A DNA stretch of 64,000 bases from Alphaproteobacteria bacterium (lineage in GTDB: Bacteria > Pseudomonadota > Alphaproteobacteria > UBA6615), in assembly GCA_028279245.1 (NCBI GenBank), contig JANQOE010000128.1:55378-119377 (forward strand). The letters are read 5' to 3'. The notes beneath the pieces were generated by a model. It ran no database searches, was not told the origin of the DNA, and worked only from the letters and a program-made list of their open reading frames with translations. Within the stretch, counting starts at the first letter, position 1. Every line of letters starts with the position of its first letter. This document shows, piece after piece, positions 24,851 through 33,577 of the stretch. The position numbers were made by a program, and so were the translations under genes.

Positions 24851-25060
24851 CTAGTAGCTCGACATCCCGTCCGAATCCGACTCTCGTACGTCCGGTTCCG
24901 GACTGCCGATTGTCATGTTACACGCCGCCAAACCAAGCAGCAGCCCAACAGCGGCCGCCGCTAGTAGTCCGACTCGTTGGTATCCGGCGGAACCGGGCTG
25001 CCGGCCGTCAAATTGCAGCCGGCCAGCAGCAACGCCGCTGCCATCGCCATCCAGCGCCAT
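24851..25060 (-). CDS. Small lipoprotein-like product 2 (start uncertain)
   Basis: The C-terminal half is a lipoprotein: helix LLAAAAVGLLLGLAAC, with lipobox L-A-A-C, then NMTIGSPEPDVRESDSDG. No ATG, GTG or TTG lies close upstream of the helix in this frame. The nearest ATGs, 25060 and 25066, are within the overlapping lipoprotein 1 gene and would give an unusually long ~30-residue polar leader. Its mature end resembles lipoprotein 1 (C-N-x-T-x-G-S-P-x-P ... E-S-D), so the two look like a tandem duplicate with the second copy in a different frame. Possibly a frameshifted or degenerating copy. Confidence 0.4.
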   Translation of the reverse strand: MALDGDGSGVAAGRLQFDGRQPGSAGYQRVGLLAAAAVGLLLGLAACNMTIGSPEPDVRESDSDGMSSY

Positions 25061-25074
25061 CGCCATCCCCCCAT
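24961..25074 (-). CDS. Very small lipoprotein 1, 37 residues
   Basis: ATG 25074 overlaps the TGA of the upstream 66-residue gene (TGATG). The product is a minimal lipoprotein: basic/aromatic start (GGWRWRWMAM), hydrophobic stretch and lipobox L-L-A-G-C, then NLTAGSPVPPDTNESDY and TAG. Acylation at Cys20 would leave an 18-residue mature lipopeptide. Translation is coupled to the gene before it and the frame overlaps the putative lipoprotein 2. The type resembles entericidin-like mini-lipoproteins, which is a class resemblance only; no function is claimed. Confidence 0.5.
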   Translation of the reverse strand: MGGWRWRWMAMAAALLLAGCNLTAGSPVPPDTNESDY

Positions 25075-25274
25075 CAGGGCACCGAGGCGAGGTTGATCGG
25101 CGGCGTCGCCAAACGCCCGGCAATGGCCAGTTCGGCGCTGTTCTCGGCGTTCACTTCCACCGGCGGCCGGGTGAGAATGGACAACGCCGTCAGCAGAATA
25201 AGCGTCGCCGCCACGGACAGTGTCATCCGGGCCGCCGCCGCAATTGGCGTCGGTTCAACTGTCAAATTATCCAT
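25074..25274 (-). CDS. Small single-helix membrane protein, 66 residues
   Basis: Not recognised. GGAGGGA lies before ATG 25274. The product has an N-terminal polar part (DNLTVEPTPIAAAARM), one helix (TLSVAATLILLTALSIL) and a short extracytoplasmic tail (ENSAELAIAGRLATPP). Its stop overlaps the mini-lipoprotein start (TGATG), so these genes form a compact operon downstream of the pentapeptide gene (142 bp gap). Confidence 0.5.
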   Translation of the reverse strand: MDNLTVEPTPIAAAARMTLSVAATLILLTALSILTRPPVEVNAENSAELAIAGRLATPPINLASVP

Positions 25275-25416
25275 CGATTCCCTCCGTCGTTACCGCCCGC
25301 GAATCCGTCCTGCGAGTCATGTATCGCAATAGGACCAGCCGTGGGTGTGACGACGGACAGGCAATCCTGTGGTGTTAATAAGGCGCCTTCAACAGGGCCA
25401 TGTGGAAACCCGGGGA

Positions 25417-25998
25417 TTAACGGGATTGGCAGCCGAGCGCCGTGTGCAGCTGCTTGGCGCCGATCCGGCAGCCCTGCAGGTTGGCCCGCCACAGCTCGAC
25501 CCCTTCCAGGTCGGTGCCGATCAGGTTGGCGCCCCGCAGGTCCGCATCGCTGAGGTCGGCGTTGCGCAATGCGGCACCCCGCAGGTCGGCATCGCGCAGG
25601 CAGGCATTGCGCAGGTTGGCGTTGGTCAGGTTGGCCTCGCGCAGGTCCGCCGTGCTGAGGTCGGCTTCGTTGAGTTCGGCGAAGCTGAGGTTGCGGCCGT
25701 GCAGACTGGTGCCGGAGAGGTCGAGCCCGCTGAGATTGGCCCGGTCGCCGACGCCTTCTTCGACCCACTGGTGATGGGCGGTGAGGGTGCGCAGCAGGTG
25801 GCGGTGTTGCACCGCCCGCATTTCGCTTTTGTTGTACAGGCGCAGGCCGTTGGGCAGTTGCGGGCTCCGCAGCATGACGCGCAGTTGCCGTTGGGCATCG
25901 GCCTCGCTGACGGCCATCAGCTCCCCGGTCTGCGGTCCCATGACGGGGCTGGTGTATTCGTAAAGGTAGGCCTCCGCCTGATGCGCCGGCTGCGCCAT
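25417..25998 (-). CDS. Pentapeptide-repeat protein
   Basis: A 193-residue protein. Residues about 85-175 are tandem A(D/N)LxX repeats (ANLSGLDLSG, ADLSTADLREANLTNANL, ADLRGAALRNADLSDADL, and so on), forming a right-handed quadrilateral beta-helix. The first 80 residues are a separate alpha/beta part (GELMAVSEADAQRQLRVMLRSP). Such proteins can mimic DNA and shield topoisomerase, or act as scaffolds; here nothing points to a specific target. There is no signal peptide, so it is cytoplasmic. GGAGGG precedes ATG 25998. It is divergent from the Sel1 gene at 26060. Confidence 0.88.
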   Translation of the reverse strand: MAQPAHQAEAYLYEYTSPVMGPQTGELMAVSEADAQRQLRVMLRSPQLPNGLRLYNKSEMRAVQHRHLLRTLTAHHQWVEEGVGDRANLSGLDLSGTSLHGRNLSFAELNEADLSTADLREANLTNANLRNACLRDADLRGAALRNADLSDADLRGANLIGTDLEGVELWRANLQGCRIGAKQLHTALGCQSR

Positions 25999-26059
25999 CG
26001 TTCACCCTCCATCCAAGATGGTTTGTAGCTACGTGCAATGCGTTAGGTTTCCGTAAACC

Positions 26060-27544
26060 ATGCCGGAGACCCGGTGGCAGAAGGGGGATTTCGCGGTGGC
26101 AAAACTGGGACTTTCCGACGATCTCGACCGAGACAGGCTCTTGCGCGTCAGCGATCTAGATCTTGTCTTCATCAGCTTCGATGAGCCGCAGGCTGAAATG
26201 CACTGGTCCGACATGAAGCAGAAGTGCCGCCGCGCGAAGCGGGTTCATGGAATCCAGGGTTTGGACAGCGCTCACAAGGCGGCAGCCAGCCGTGCTGAGA
26301 CGGAATACTTCCTGACCGTCGATGGCGATACCCTTGTATCCGCTGAATTCTTTAATCTCGTCCTGGACCCGACCAAGCTCAGCGGTCGAAGCCTTGTAAC
26401 CTGGCCATCACGCAACGCCGTCAATGGACTGGTCTATGGCAATGGCAGCATCAAACTGTGGCCCCGCAGCGCCGTGTTGTCGATGCTGAGCCATGAGATG
26501 GCAGGTCAGGGCGCCCCAGGGACGGTCGATTTCGGTGGCTTGTTCGACCGGATCATATCGCCCGACTGTTATAGTGAATCCTGGACGAACGGCTCACCCG
26601 AACAGGCCTTCCGAACCGGATTCCGTGAGGGCGTGAAACTCTCTCTGGTGGATGGCCAGCCTGCCGGCCTGGGGTTGGCCAATTGTCTATCACCTAAGCC
26701 AAGAATGCGGCTGCAGATCTGGTGCAGCGTGGGGGCAGATGCCGACCACGGGCTCTGGAGTATCTTCGGGGCAAGACTCGGCTGCGTCCTAGCCTCGCTA
26801 GATGACCTGGATCCCGCCACGATCAACGACTATGAGGCCCTAGGCCGCATTTGGGCGAAGGAGGAACCACGGTCGCACTGGCAACTGCTCCAGGCAATAC
26901 GCGCCCTCGGCGACAAGATCCGCCATCGCCTGGGTTTGGCAGTCACCGAGTTGACGCCGGACCAGAGCAGGTTCTTCAAGGAAACGACGGAGGTCCCGGA
27001 AGACGACCCAGACCGGGCCATCACGATCCCCCAAGCAGCCAAATGCGGATCGGCGCTTGACCGGCTCGGAACTCTCTACCGGCGGGGGCAGGGCGTACCG
27101 AATGACGACAAGGAAGCCGCCCGTCTCTATCGACTCTCTCACTCTCTTGGTTGCCGGAACGGCACCAAAAACCTTGCACTTATGTACCGCGATGCCCGAG
27201 GTCTCGGACAGAACCGTGCGCGTGCCATATCGTTGCTTCGGGAAGCATCCAAAGCCGGCAGTGCTGACGCTCCGTATCACCTGGCACAGATGCTCCAGGA
27301 AGACGGTGGGCCCGCAGCAACGACGCGAACGTGGTTGGAGTTATCCGCCGCGCGGAACTGCCAGCCCGCGCTGACGTGGCTGGCCAGAGTAGTGGAAGAA
27401 GAGGGGGACTTCGCGAGGGCCGAAGAACTCTACGTGCGCGCCGCGGAACTCGGCGACGAGGAGGCCGAGCGGCTAGTCCACCGCATAAGGCTACGCCCAG
27501 ACGTCCGGGGCGGTAAAAACCCGAGCTTCTCCGCGAGCGGATAA
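26060..27544 (+). CDS. Glycosyltransferase-like domain fused to Sel1 repeats
   Basis: A 494-residue protein. Residues about 30-250 resemble a GT-A-type glycosyltransferase-like domain: DLVFISFDEPQAEMHWSDMK, RAKRVHGIQGLDSAHKAAA, and TEYFLTVDGDTLVSAEFF with the D-x-D triplet, then YGNGSIKLWPRSAVL. Residues about 330-475 are Sel1 repeats (DRLGTLYRRGQGVPNDDKEAARLYRLSH, then NLALMYRDARGLGQNRARAISLLREASKAG), which form protein-binding superhelices. There is no signal peptide, so it is likely cytosolic. Its 3' end overlaps the convergent sulfotransferase gene by 115 bp. Activity of the GT-A-like part is inferred from the D-x-D only. Confidence 0.75.
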   Translation: MPETRWQKGDFAVAKLGLSDDLDRDRLLRVSDLDLVFISFDEPQAEMHWSDMKQKCRRAKRVHGIQGLDSAHKAAASRAETEYFLTVDGDTLVSAEFFNLVLDPTKLSGRSLVTWPSRNAVNGLVYGNGSIKLWPRSAVLSMLSHEMAGQGAPGTVDFGGLFDRIISPDCYSESWTNGSPEQAFRTGFREGVKLSLVDGQPAGLGLANCLSPKPRMRLQIWCSVGADADHGLWSIFGARLGCVLASLDDLDPATINDYEALGRIWAKEEPRSHWQLLQAIRALGDKIRHRLGLAVTELTPDQSRFFKETTEVPEDDPDRAITIPQAAKCGSALDRLGTLYRRGQGVPNDDKEAARLYRLSHSLGCRNGTKNLALMYRDARGLGQNRARAISLLREASKAGSADAPYHLAQMLQEDGGPAATTRTWLELSAARNCQPALTWLARVVEEEGDFARAEELYVRAAELGDEEAERLVHRIRLRPDVRGGKNPSFSASG

Positions 27545-28422
27545 ACCGCTGCCTCTAGTCGGGCCAATTCCAGGACGTTCAGTTTGCCCTGAGGGCCGGT
27601 GTGGCCGCTACGCCAAGGGATGTCTTCGGGCGAGCAGATCTCTTCATCGAGGTAGCCGCCGAGCTCTTCCCGATGCCGTGCGGACAAGAGGTCGTCATAA
27701 CGGACGAGATACCCGCCAACTGAGCTGTAGCCGGTAACAAACTCATTGGTGAGTTGACGCCACATCTTGCCGAACTGCTTCGGCGATGTGATGCGTTTGT
27801 GCGGCCACTCCCAGTACCAGTCACCCCAATTACGGTACGATGCGTAAGCATCAAATGGGCAGCGATACATGAAGACAATTCGGCTGCGCGGAAACAGCCA
27901 TCTAAGGTAACGCGCCTCCAGCATACCCCACCGCGTTTCCTTCAAGCCCCAGTTCACATAGCCGCGGTGACGTGCGGGATCACCGAGCAGATTGCGCCAA
28001 AAAGCTGCGTGCGCGTTTACGAGACTTTCGACCGGTGGGTAGAGATTTGCCGTCCACGCGCCGGCGAGTTGCTTCGTATGATCCGTGGCGAACCAGACAT
28101 CTTCGGGCCAAGAGCCGCTAAAGGCCTCCATCTGCAAAGCTAGCCGTTTGCCGATAGACCCATGTGCATACGGCTCTCCCCATACCATCGTCCGGCCGTT
28201 CGCCAGGACCATGCGTTGCAGAAGCGTGGAGCCCGAGCGCCAACCTGCAGCGAGGATAAAGATCGGTGACGATTCATGATCACCAACCAATGACGGCCAT
28301 CTGCGCTGGAGCGCGTCGAGGCCGATGATTGTCCCATGCAGATCTGGGTCTTGCTGATCCCGTCGACCAAACGCACGGCTTAGTACAGTCGCGTTGGCGA
28401 AGAGCTGCCAAAGTGCCCTCAT
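27430..28422 (-). CDS. Sulfotransferase family protein
   Basis: A 330-residue PAPS-dependent sulfotransferase-type protein. The 5'-phosphosulfate-binding loop is ILAAGWRSGSTLLQRMV (about 56-72), a G-W-R-S-G-S-T P-loop. The 3'-phosphate-binding region is RIVFMYRCPFDAYASYRNWG, with the conserved Arg and Ser. The body has GYVNWGLKETRWGMLEARYLR. A cell-surface glycan or lipid is the likely acceptor given the adjoining glycosyltransferases. ATG 28422 shares ATGA with the stop of the double GT-B gene, so translation is coupled. The last ~35 residues lie in the overlap with the Sel1 gene and look low-complexity, suggesting an extended tail. Confidence 0.82.
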   Translation of the reverse strand: MRALWQLFANATVLSRAFGRRDQQDPDLHGTIIGLDALQRRWPSLVGDHESSPIFILAAGWRSGSTLLQRMVLANGRTMVWGEPYAHGSIGKRLALQMEAFSGSWPEDVWFATDHTKQLAGAWTANLYPPVESLVNAHAAFWRNLLGDPARHRGYVNWGLKETRWGMLEARYLRWLFPRSRIVFMYRCPFDAYASYRNWGDWYWEWPHKRITSPKQFGKMWRQLTNEFVTGYSSVGGYLVRYDDLLSARHREELGGYLDEEICSPEDIPWRSGHTGPQGKLNVLELARLEAAVYPLAEKLGFLPPRTSGRSLMRWTSRSASSSPSSAART

Positions 28423-30614
28423 GCGGCGCCGGCGGCGAGGGCGGGCAGTAGTTCATCGCGGTGGTCTTGGTCACATCTCTCTGTCAGCACAAGCTGCTCC
28501 AATAAGCGAGCAGCGTCCTCGGCACCATTCTGAACGCGGAACTTCAAGGCGGCGGACCGCAACCCACGCCGGCTTACCGGATCAAGTAGTTGGTCAAGCG
28601 TATCCCGGACCTTGTACGGATCCGATTCCCTTATCACCAAGCCATAGCCATGAACCGCAGCATGGTGCGCACGCGCTAACTGATCATCCATGATGGGGTT
28701 CTCGTTCGGTACAAATACGGACGGTAGCCGCGCGGCGAGAATGTCGTGAAATGAGTTGTATCCCGGCGCACTAACCGTGGCATCGAATGCATGGAGCAAG
28801 CGCGAGATCGGATAGGTGCGAAGTCTTTCCAAGCCAGGTCCACCTTCGCCCGCAGAAATCGGCCATTCGAGAAGACGGGTCTGCACGTCGGACTGCGCCT
28901 CGAAGTAGGCGCAGATCTCCTCACAGAAATCGTGTGACGCGCGGGTATTGCCGGATCCAAGTTGCACGAGAATGGCCAAGCCCTTTTCGTCCAGGCCAAG
29001 TTCTTTGCGAGCTTTTTCACGAGACAGCTGCTCGGTTTGATCAAGCAGGCGTATCGGTCCGACCCGCTGGGTTCGATGTCTGTCCCGCTGTGTACGGCCC
29101 CGGTCGAACTGTTTCGCCAGGTCTTCCGGCTCCAGGACCAAATCAAAGACCTGGCCACGCTCGATCGAGGCGGCGCCAGTCTCGGCCCGCCACATCGCGC
29201 GCCGGCACCAAACCCGCCAGCAGGTCGGTAGGCCCAAGAGGGCCTGTTCCAAGCCGGGATAGATTGCGTTGCCATCGAATATGAGGACGCGAGCGTCGTA
29301 GAATGCAGCGAGTTCGCGAACCTCGTTGGCGAGAGACCGGTTCCACTGGGTGATATCGCAGGGGAGGTGGCGATGGTGGGGAATGTACTCGCAGAGAAAT
29401 CCGAAGCTCTCGAGAATGGAAACCGCCTGCGACATCGTCACAAAGACGGGCTCGATCCAATCCGCGCATCGTCGCGCGATTGCGATCTGGCGAGTCAGGT
29501 GTCCCAACCCCACCCCGTTGGATGAGAAGAAAATGACTCGCCGCTTTCGGCGGATTGCCCTCGATCTTGACGTTCCGGGCGAACCAATGAGGGTGCGAAC
29601 ATCCTCACGGTGCTTCTCCGGGCTGAACCGTTCGCGTAAGACTGCCTGCGCCGCTTCGCGAAAGCGCCCGACACGCTTCTTGTCCTGCCGCATTTCGCCA
29701 ACCAGTCTCAGCACGTCTTTTGGTCGGCAGTAGGCGGCAGCCCCATCCAACTGGGCCCGAAAAGAAGACGGCAGTATCGGCACCGCTCCGGCCGCCAACG
29801 CCTTCAATACAGGGTATCCGTAGCCCTCGACGTGACGACTCTGATGGAAATAGACATAGCAATCCAGCGATTGCAGGAAGGATTGCTCGGACTGGCGGCT
29901 TGCCGGCACTACGGTCCAATTGGCGGGCATCTCGTCGATCATCGGCGGCAGAGCTCCAAGGATCCGAACAGCCACATCGGTTCCGTTAGGGTAGGCGTGC
30001 AAGAGCTGATATGGGTCGTCGGGCCACAACGATGGATCAGAGGCTCCGATCCGGCCAATTGAGCTGGGGGTTTCGAGCAAAAGACTCCGTTCCCCCACTA
30101 GATCGGCATCGACAACGCCAGCCCAATCGACTTCGTGGATAACGTCACCCGTCCACACATCCGCCATCCCGTTCCGAACCTGCGGGCTGACCGGCACCAA
30201 CTTGACGTCATCGCCCAGCAGATCGTTCGCATTGGCAAGAACAACCGAAGGGTCGAACCGAGGCCGGCCCAGGCCGTCCTCAGGCCCCTCGGGAACCAGC
30301 AAAAGGCTTCGATAGCAGGTGATTCGAATCCGCCGCTGTGGCTGATGGGCGAACAGAACCGGATGGCAAGCGACGGCCAATCGCGCTTCAATCGGCCGTT
30401 GTGGGTCTACGAGGGCCAGTTGGCCCGTTTCCCAGAGCGAGCGAACTTCGGGGTGAACCGCCCGTCGCGCCTGCGCGGCCGGAGACCAAAGGCTCAGCAA
30501 CCCCACGGAGTACCCAGCCCCCGCCAGCGCCCGGCACTGCGCGCTGAGCGCAGTGTGGACGTCGTCCGCTGTAAGCCGAAGATCCGACAAGTATAGGATG
30601 TCGAATCGCTGCAT
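28419..30614 (-). CDS. Double GT-B glycosyltransferase
   Basis: A 731-residue protein with two GT-B modules. Module 1 (about 1-345) is GT4-like: FDILYLSDLRLTADDVHTAL at the start and VYFHQSRHVEGYGYPVLKALAAGAVPILP as donor-site motif (E-G-x-G-x-P-V-L). Module 2 (about 355-731) is MurG-like: RRVIFFSSNGVGLGHLTRQIAIARR (the G-x-G-H loop) and VSAPGYNSFHDILAARLPSVFVPNENPIMDDQLARA, the donor-binding pattern. There is no membrane helix. ATG 30614 has a G-run ribosome site; ATG 30647 is the longer alternative. The adjoining sulfotransferase gene is coupled to it. It probably assembles or modifies a glycan; substrates are unknown. Confidence 0.8.
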   Translation of the reverse strand: MQRFDILYLSDLRLTADDVHTALSAQCRALAGAGYSVGLLSLWSPAAQARRAVHPEVRSLWETGQLALVDPQRPIEARLAVACHPVLFAHQPQRRIRITCYRSLLLVPEGPEDGLGRPRFDPSVVLANANDLLGDDVKLVPVSPQVRNGMADVWTGDVIHEVDWAGVVDADLVGERSLLLETPSSIGRIGASDPSLWPDDPYQLLHAYPNGTDVAVRILGALPPMIDEMPANWTVVPASRQSEQSFLQSLDCYVYFHQSRHVEGYGYPVLKALAAGAVPILPSSFRAQLDGAAAYCRPKDVLRLVGEMRQDKKRVGRFREAAQAVLRERFSPEKHREDVRTLIGSPGTSRSRAIRRKRRVIFFSSNGVGLGHLTRQIAIARRCADWIEPVFVTMSQAVSILESFGFLCEYIPHHRHLPCDITQWNRSLANEVRELAAFYDARVLIFDGNAIYPGLEQALLGLPTCWRVWCRRAMWRAETGAASIERGQVFDLVLEPEDLAKQFDRGRTQRDRHRTQRVGPIRLLDQTEQLSREKARKELGLDEKGLAILVQLGSGNTRASHDFCEEICAYFEAQSDVQTRLLEWPISAGEGGPGLERLRTYPISRLLHAFDATVSAPGYNSFHDILAARLPSVFVPNENPIMDDQLARAHHAAVHGYGLVIRESDPYKVRDTLDQLLDPVSRRGLRSAALKFRVQNGAEDAARLLEQLVLTERCDQDHRDELLPALAAGAA

Positions 30615-30812
30615 GACCCCCCTGTGATGCACCACATAGACGGGCATGCAAAGCCGATTTATCAGCCAAGGTAGTCACCGAGGCTGTCCGGCGGGGGCCG
30701 GCCGGTGCGGCGGCGGTCGCTGGAAGTCCTGCGCGACCGCTGTTAAGCCTTAGAACCCGATTTCGTGGGACTTGCGCCTCTTGGGGAGGGCGTCCGTCAA
30801 GTGGAGCCGGCC

Positions 30813-32672
30813 ATGCGGGGACGAACCCGTTCGTTCACCACCATTCAGGCGAAATTCCTCGCCTTCATCGTACCGATGGTGCTGCTGTCGATTTTCGTCG
30901 TCTTCGCCATCATCGAATCCGGTGCCCGGCGCGAGGCCGACCGGGCGCTGCGCGAAAAGCTGGACCAGATCATGGCGGTGCAGAGCGCCGCACTGGCGGA
31001 CTCCCTATGGAACGTCGCCGACGCGCAGGTGCAGCAGATTCTGGCCGCCGTCGAGGTCGACCCGGACGTGGTCGGCGCCGCCGTACTGAACGAGCTCAAC
31101 CAGCCGGTCGCCCAGATCGGCGACACCGGCAATCTGGAGGATGCGGCCTATTTCGGGCAGCGGGAGATCCAATACACCGGCAATGCCGTGCCGGAGGTCG
31201 TCGGCCTGTTCCGGCTCGCCCTGACCGATGCCCAGGTGAAGTCGGACTCGCGCAACCGCCTGCTGGTGGCGACGGGCCTGGCTGGGCTGCTGTTGGCCGC
31301 CGTCGTCAGCAGTGCCTTGGTCGCCAACCGGCGCACCATCGGCGAACCCTTGTCCCGCCTGCTGCACGCCATCAACCAGGCCAGCGATGGCAAACCGCTG
31401 GAACCGGTCGAATGGACGACCCGCGACGAAATGGGGGAGGTGGTCAGCGCATTCAATGAACTCCAGGCGCGGCAAGCAGCGTTCGAGGCGGAACGGGAGC
31501 GGCACCGCGAGAAGCTGGAGGAGAATGTCGCCGCGCGTACCCGCGAACTGGCGGTCGCCATGGAACGCGCCCGCAACTCGGAGAACCTGCTGCTGGAAGC
31601 GCTGGAAAGCATCTCCGAAGGCTTCGCGCTGTACGACATCGACGACCGCTTGATCCTGGCAAACAGCCGATTTTACGAACTCACATATCCGGGCGTCGAC
31701 CGGCCGGATGTCGGCGGCCAGACCTTCGAGCAAATCGTCCGCGGCATGACACCGGGCCTGGTCCCCGCCGCCGAACATGACTTCGAAGCATGGCTGGCCA
31801 AGCGCCTGGCCGCACACCGCAATCCGGGCCCGCCGGTGGTCATTCGTCAGCGCCAGGGCGTTTGGCTGCAAGTCAGCGAACACCGGACCGAACATGGCGG
31901 CTATGTCGGCGTCTATTCCGACATCACCGAGTTAAAGCGGCGCGAGGGCGAGGCCGAGGCGGCGAATCAGGCGAAGTCCGATTTCCTCGCGGTGATGAGC
32001 CACGAATTGCGGACGCCGCTGAACGCCATCATCGGTCTCACCGAATTCCTCGCCGAAGAGTTGGGTGAGACCGGCAACACCGAGCATGTCGGCACCCTCG
32101 ACCGGATCAACCAGGCCGGTAGACACCTGTTGTCATTGGTCGACGACGTGCTCGACTTGTCGGTGATCGAAGCCGACCGCATCCGGCTGCAGTTCCAGGA
32201 TTTCGATGTCGCCGGGCTGGTGCAAGACGTGGCCGGCGCAGCGCGGCCACTGGCCGAGCAAAACCGTAACCGCCTATCCATCGAGCATCCGCCCCAACTC
32301 GGACAGATGAGCTCAGACGGGAAACGCACCCGGCAGATCCTGCTGAACCTGCTGGGCAACGCCTGCAAGTTCTGCGAGGACGGCGAGGTGCGGCTGACGG
32401 TCGAACCGGCGGTGACCAGTCACGGTGACGGCCTGGCGTTCACCGTGAGCGACACCGGGGTCGGCATCTCGCAAGAGGACCTGACCCGGATCTTCCAGCC
32501 TTTCGTCCAGGCCGACCTGTCGCCGCGGCGCCGCCACGGCGGGTCCGGTCTCGGGCTGGCGATTGCCGACCGGCTCGCCGGACTGCTCGGCGGCCACTTG
32601 TCGGTCGAGAGCGAGCCGGGCCGGGGGTCGCGTTTTCGCGTTTGGCTACCCCGCACGGCCCCGAACGCTTAG
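30813..32672 (+). CDS. Membrane sensor histidine kinase (HAMP, PAS), paired with a binding protein
   Basis: A 619-residue kinase. Helices are at about 15-35 (FLAFIVPMVLLSIFVVFAII) and 155-177 (LLVATGLAGLLLAAVVSSALVA), flanking a ~120-residue periplasmic domain. HAMP follows, then a coiled coil (AAFEAERERHREKLEENVAA) and a PAS_7-like domain (ALESISEGFALYDIDDRLILAN). HisKA has FLAVMSHELRTPLNAIIG (His near residue 397) and HATPase_c has NLLGNACKFCEDG and GGSGLGLAI. There is no receiver domain. I used ATG 30813; GTG 30765 is the longer option. A periplasmic binding protein gene begins 9 bp after its stop, and no response regulator is present. Confidence 0.9.
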   Translation: MRGRTRSFTTIQAKFLAFIVPMVLLSIFVVFAIIESGARREADRALREKLDQIMAVQSAALADSLWNVADAQVQQILAAVEVDPDVVGAAVLNELNQPVAQIGDTGNLEDAAYFGQREIQYTGNAVPEVVGLFRLALTDAQVKSDSRNRLLVATGLAGLLLAAVVSSALVANRRTIGEPLSRLLHAINQASDGKPLEPVEWTTRDEMGEVVSAFNELQARQAAFEAERERHREKLEENVAARTRELAVAMERARNSENLLLEALESISEGFALYDIDDRLILANSRFYELTYPGVDRPDVGGQTFEQIVRGMTPGLVPAAEHDFEAWLAKRLAAHRNPGPPVVIRQRQGVWLQVSEHRTEHGGYVGVYSDITELKRREGEAEAANQAKSDFLAVMSHELRTPLNAIIGLTEFLAEELGETGNTEHVGTLDRINQAGRHLLSLVDDVLDLSVIEADRIRLQFQDFDVAGLVQDVAGAARPLAEQNRNRLSIEHPPQLGQMSSDGKRTRQILLNLLGNACKFCEDGEVRLTVEPAVTSHGDGLAFTVSDTGVGISQEDLTRIFQPFVQADLSPRRRHGGSGLGLAIADRLAGLLGGHLSVESEPGRGSRFRVWLPRTAPNA

Positions 32673-32681
32673 ACTCACTTA

Positions 32682-33539
32682 ATGCTGGAGCGGACAGATG
32701 CCATGCCATTGATCAGCAGCAAACTCTTGAGCCGCCGCGCCCTGGTGCTCGGCACCTTGTTGGTCGGCGTTTTCGCAATGTCAGCTGGCGGCGCGGCGGA
32801 GACCGAAATACGCCTCGTCACCGGCAACGACTATGCACCCTATACCGACCAGAGCCTGCCCGAGGGCGGACTGGTCAACGAATTGGTCAAGCGCATCTAC
32901 GACAACCTCGGCGCGGAATACACGATTGACTGGAAGCCGTGGCGCCGCGGCTTCCAGGAAGGCGTGACGGGCGAATACCTCGCCACCTACCCATACATCT
33001 ACAATGAAGAGCGGAATCGCTACTTCCTGTACTCGGACGTGGTCTACAAGAGCAATCTCCGGCTCTTCTCGATGATTGCAGCGGCCCTCCGGCCCCAGGG
33101 CCTGGAGGATGCGCGCGGCCGTCGGATGTGCCTGCCGCTCGGCTGGGCGCCGGGGCCGAAATTGGGTGAACTGTTTGCCGCCTCGGCAATCCACCGCGAC
33201 CAACCGCCCGACATGGAAACATGCTTCCGGCTGCTAAGCCGCGGCCGCACGGACTTCGTACTGGCCAACGAGATACAAGGTTGGGATTCGGCCTACGCGG
33301 CGGGGCTATCCAGCGAAGACGTCGGCGTCTCCGACTTCAATATCGAAGTGAATCCGGTGCACGTGATATTTTCGCGTCGCGCGCCGAACCATGCCATGGA
33401 GGTGGAGCGCTTCAACGCCGGCCTGGCGACGCTCAAAGCCACCGGCGAATACGACACCATCGTCGAGAAGCACCTGAAGCGACTGTCGGAGAAGCGGAAC
33501 CCCGACGGTTCTCCGCCCGACTCAGCCGAAACCAACTAG
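32682..33539 (+). CDS. Periplasmic binding protein, family 3 (SBP_bac_3), without transporter genes
   Basis: A 285-residue protein with a signal peptide (LLSRRALVLGTLLVGVFAMSAGG). The mature part starts EIRLVTGNDYAPYTDQSLPEGGLVNELVK, the family-3 opening used by amino-acid binders (Y-A-P-Y and the G-G-L-V-N-E-L-V-K helix). FLYSDVVYKSNLRLFS and RGRTDFVLANEIQGW are also family-typical. No permease or ATPase gene is near. It starts 9 bp after the kinase stop, so it most plausibly serves as ligand-binding partner of that kinase rather than for uptake (inference). ATG 32703 is an alternative start. Confidence 0.85.
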   Translation: MLERTDAMPLISSKLLSRRALVLGTLLVGVFAMSAGGAAETEIRLVTGNDYAPYTDQSLPEGGLVNELVKRIYDNLGAEYTIDWKPWRRGFQEGVTGEYLATYPYIYNEERNRYFLYSDVVYKSNLRLFSMIAAALRPQGLEDARGRRMCLPLGWAPGPKLGELFAASAIHRDQPPDMETCFRLLSRGRTDFVLANEIQGWDSAYAAGLSSEDVGVSDFNIEVNPVHVIFSRRAPNHAMEVERFNAGLATLKATGEYDTIVEKHLKRLSEKRNPDGSPPDSAETN

Positions 33540-33577
33540 AACAATCCAAAAGCGTTGCGAGGTTAGGCACCCCGGCC

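Noticed and set aside
25490..25740. Tandem DNA repeats that at first resemble a CRISPR or minisatellite
   Set aside because: The periodic 15-base pattern encodes A(D/N)LxX pentapeptides in one gene; there are no spacers.
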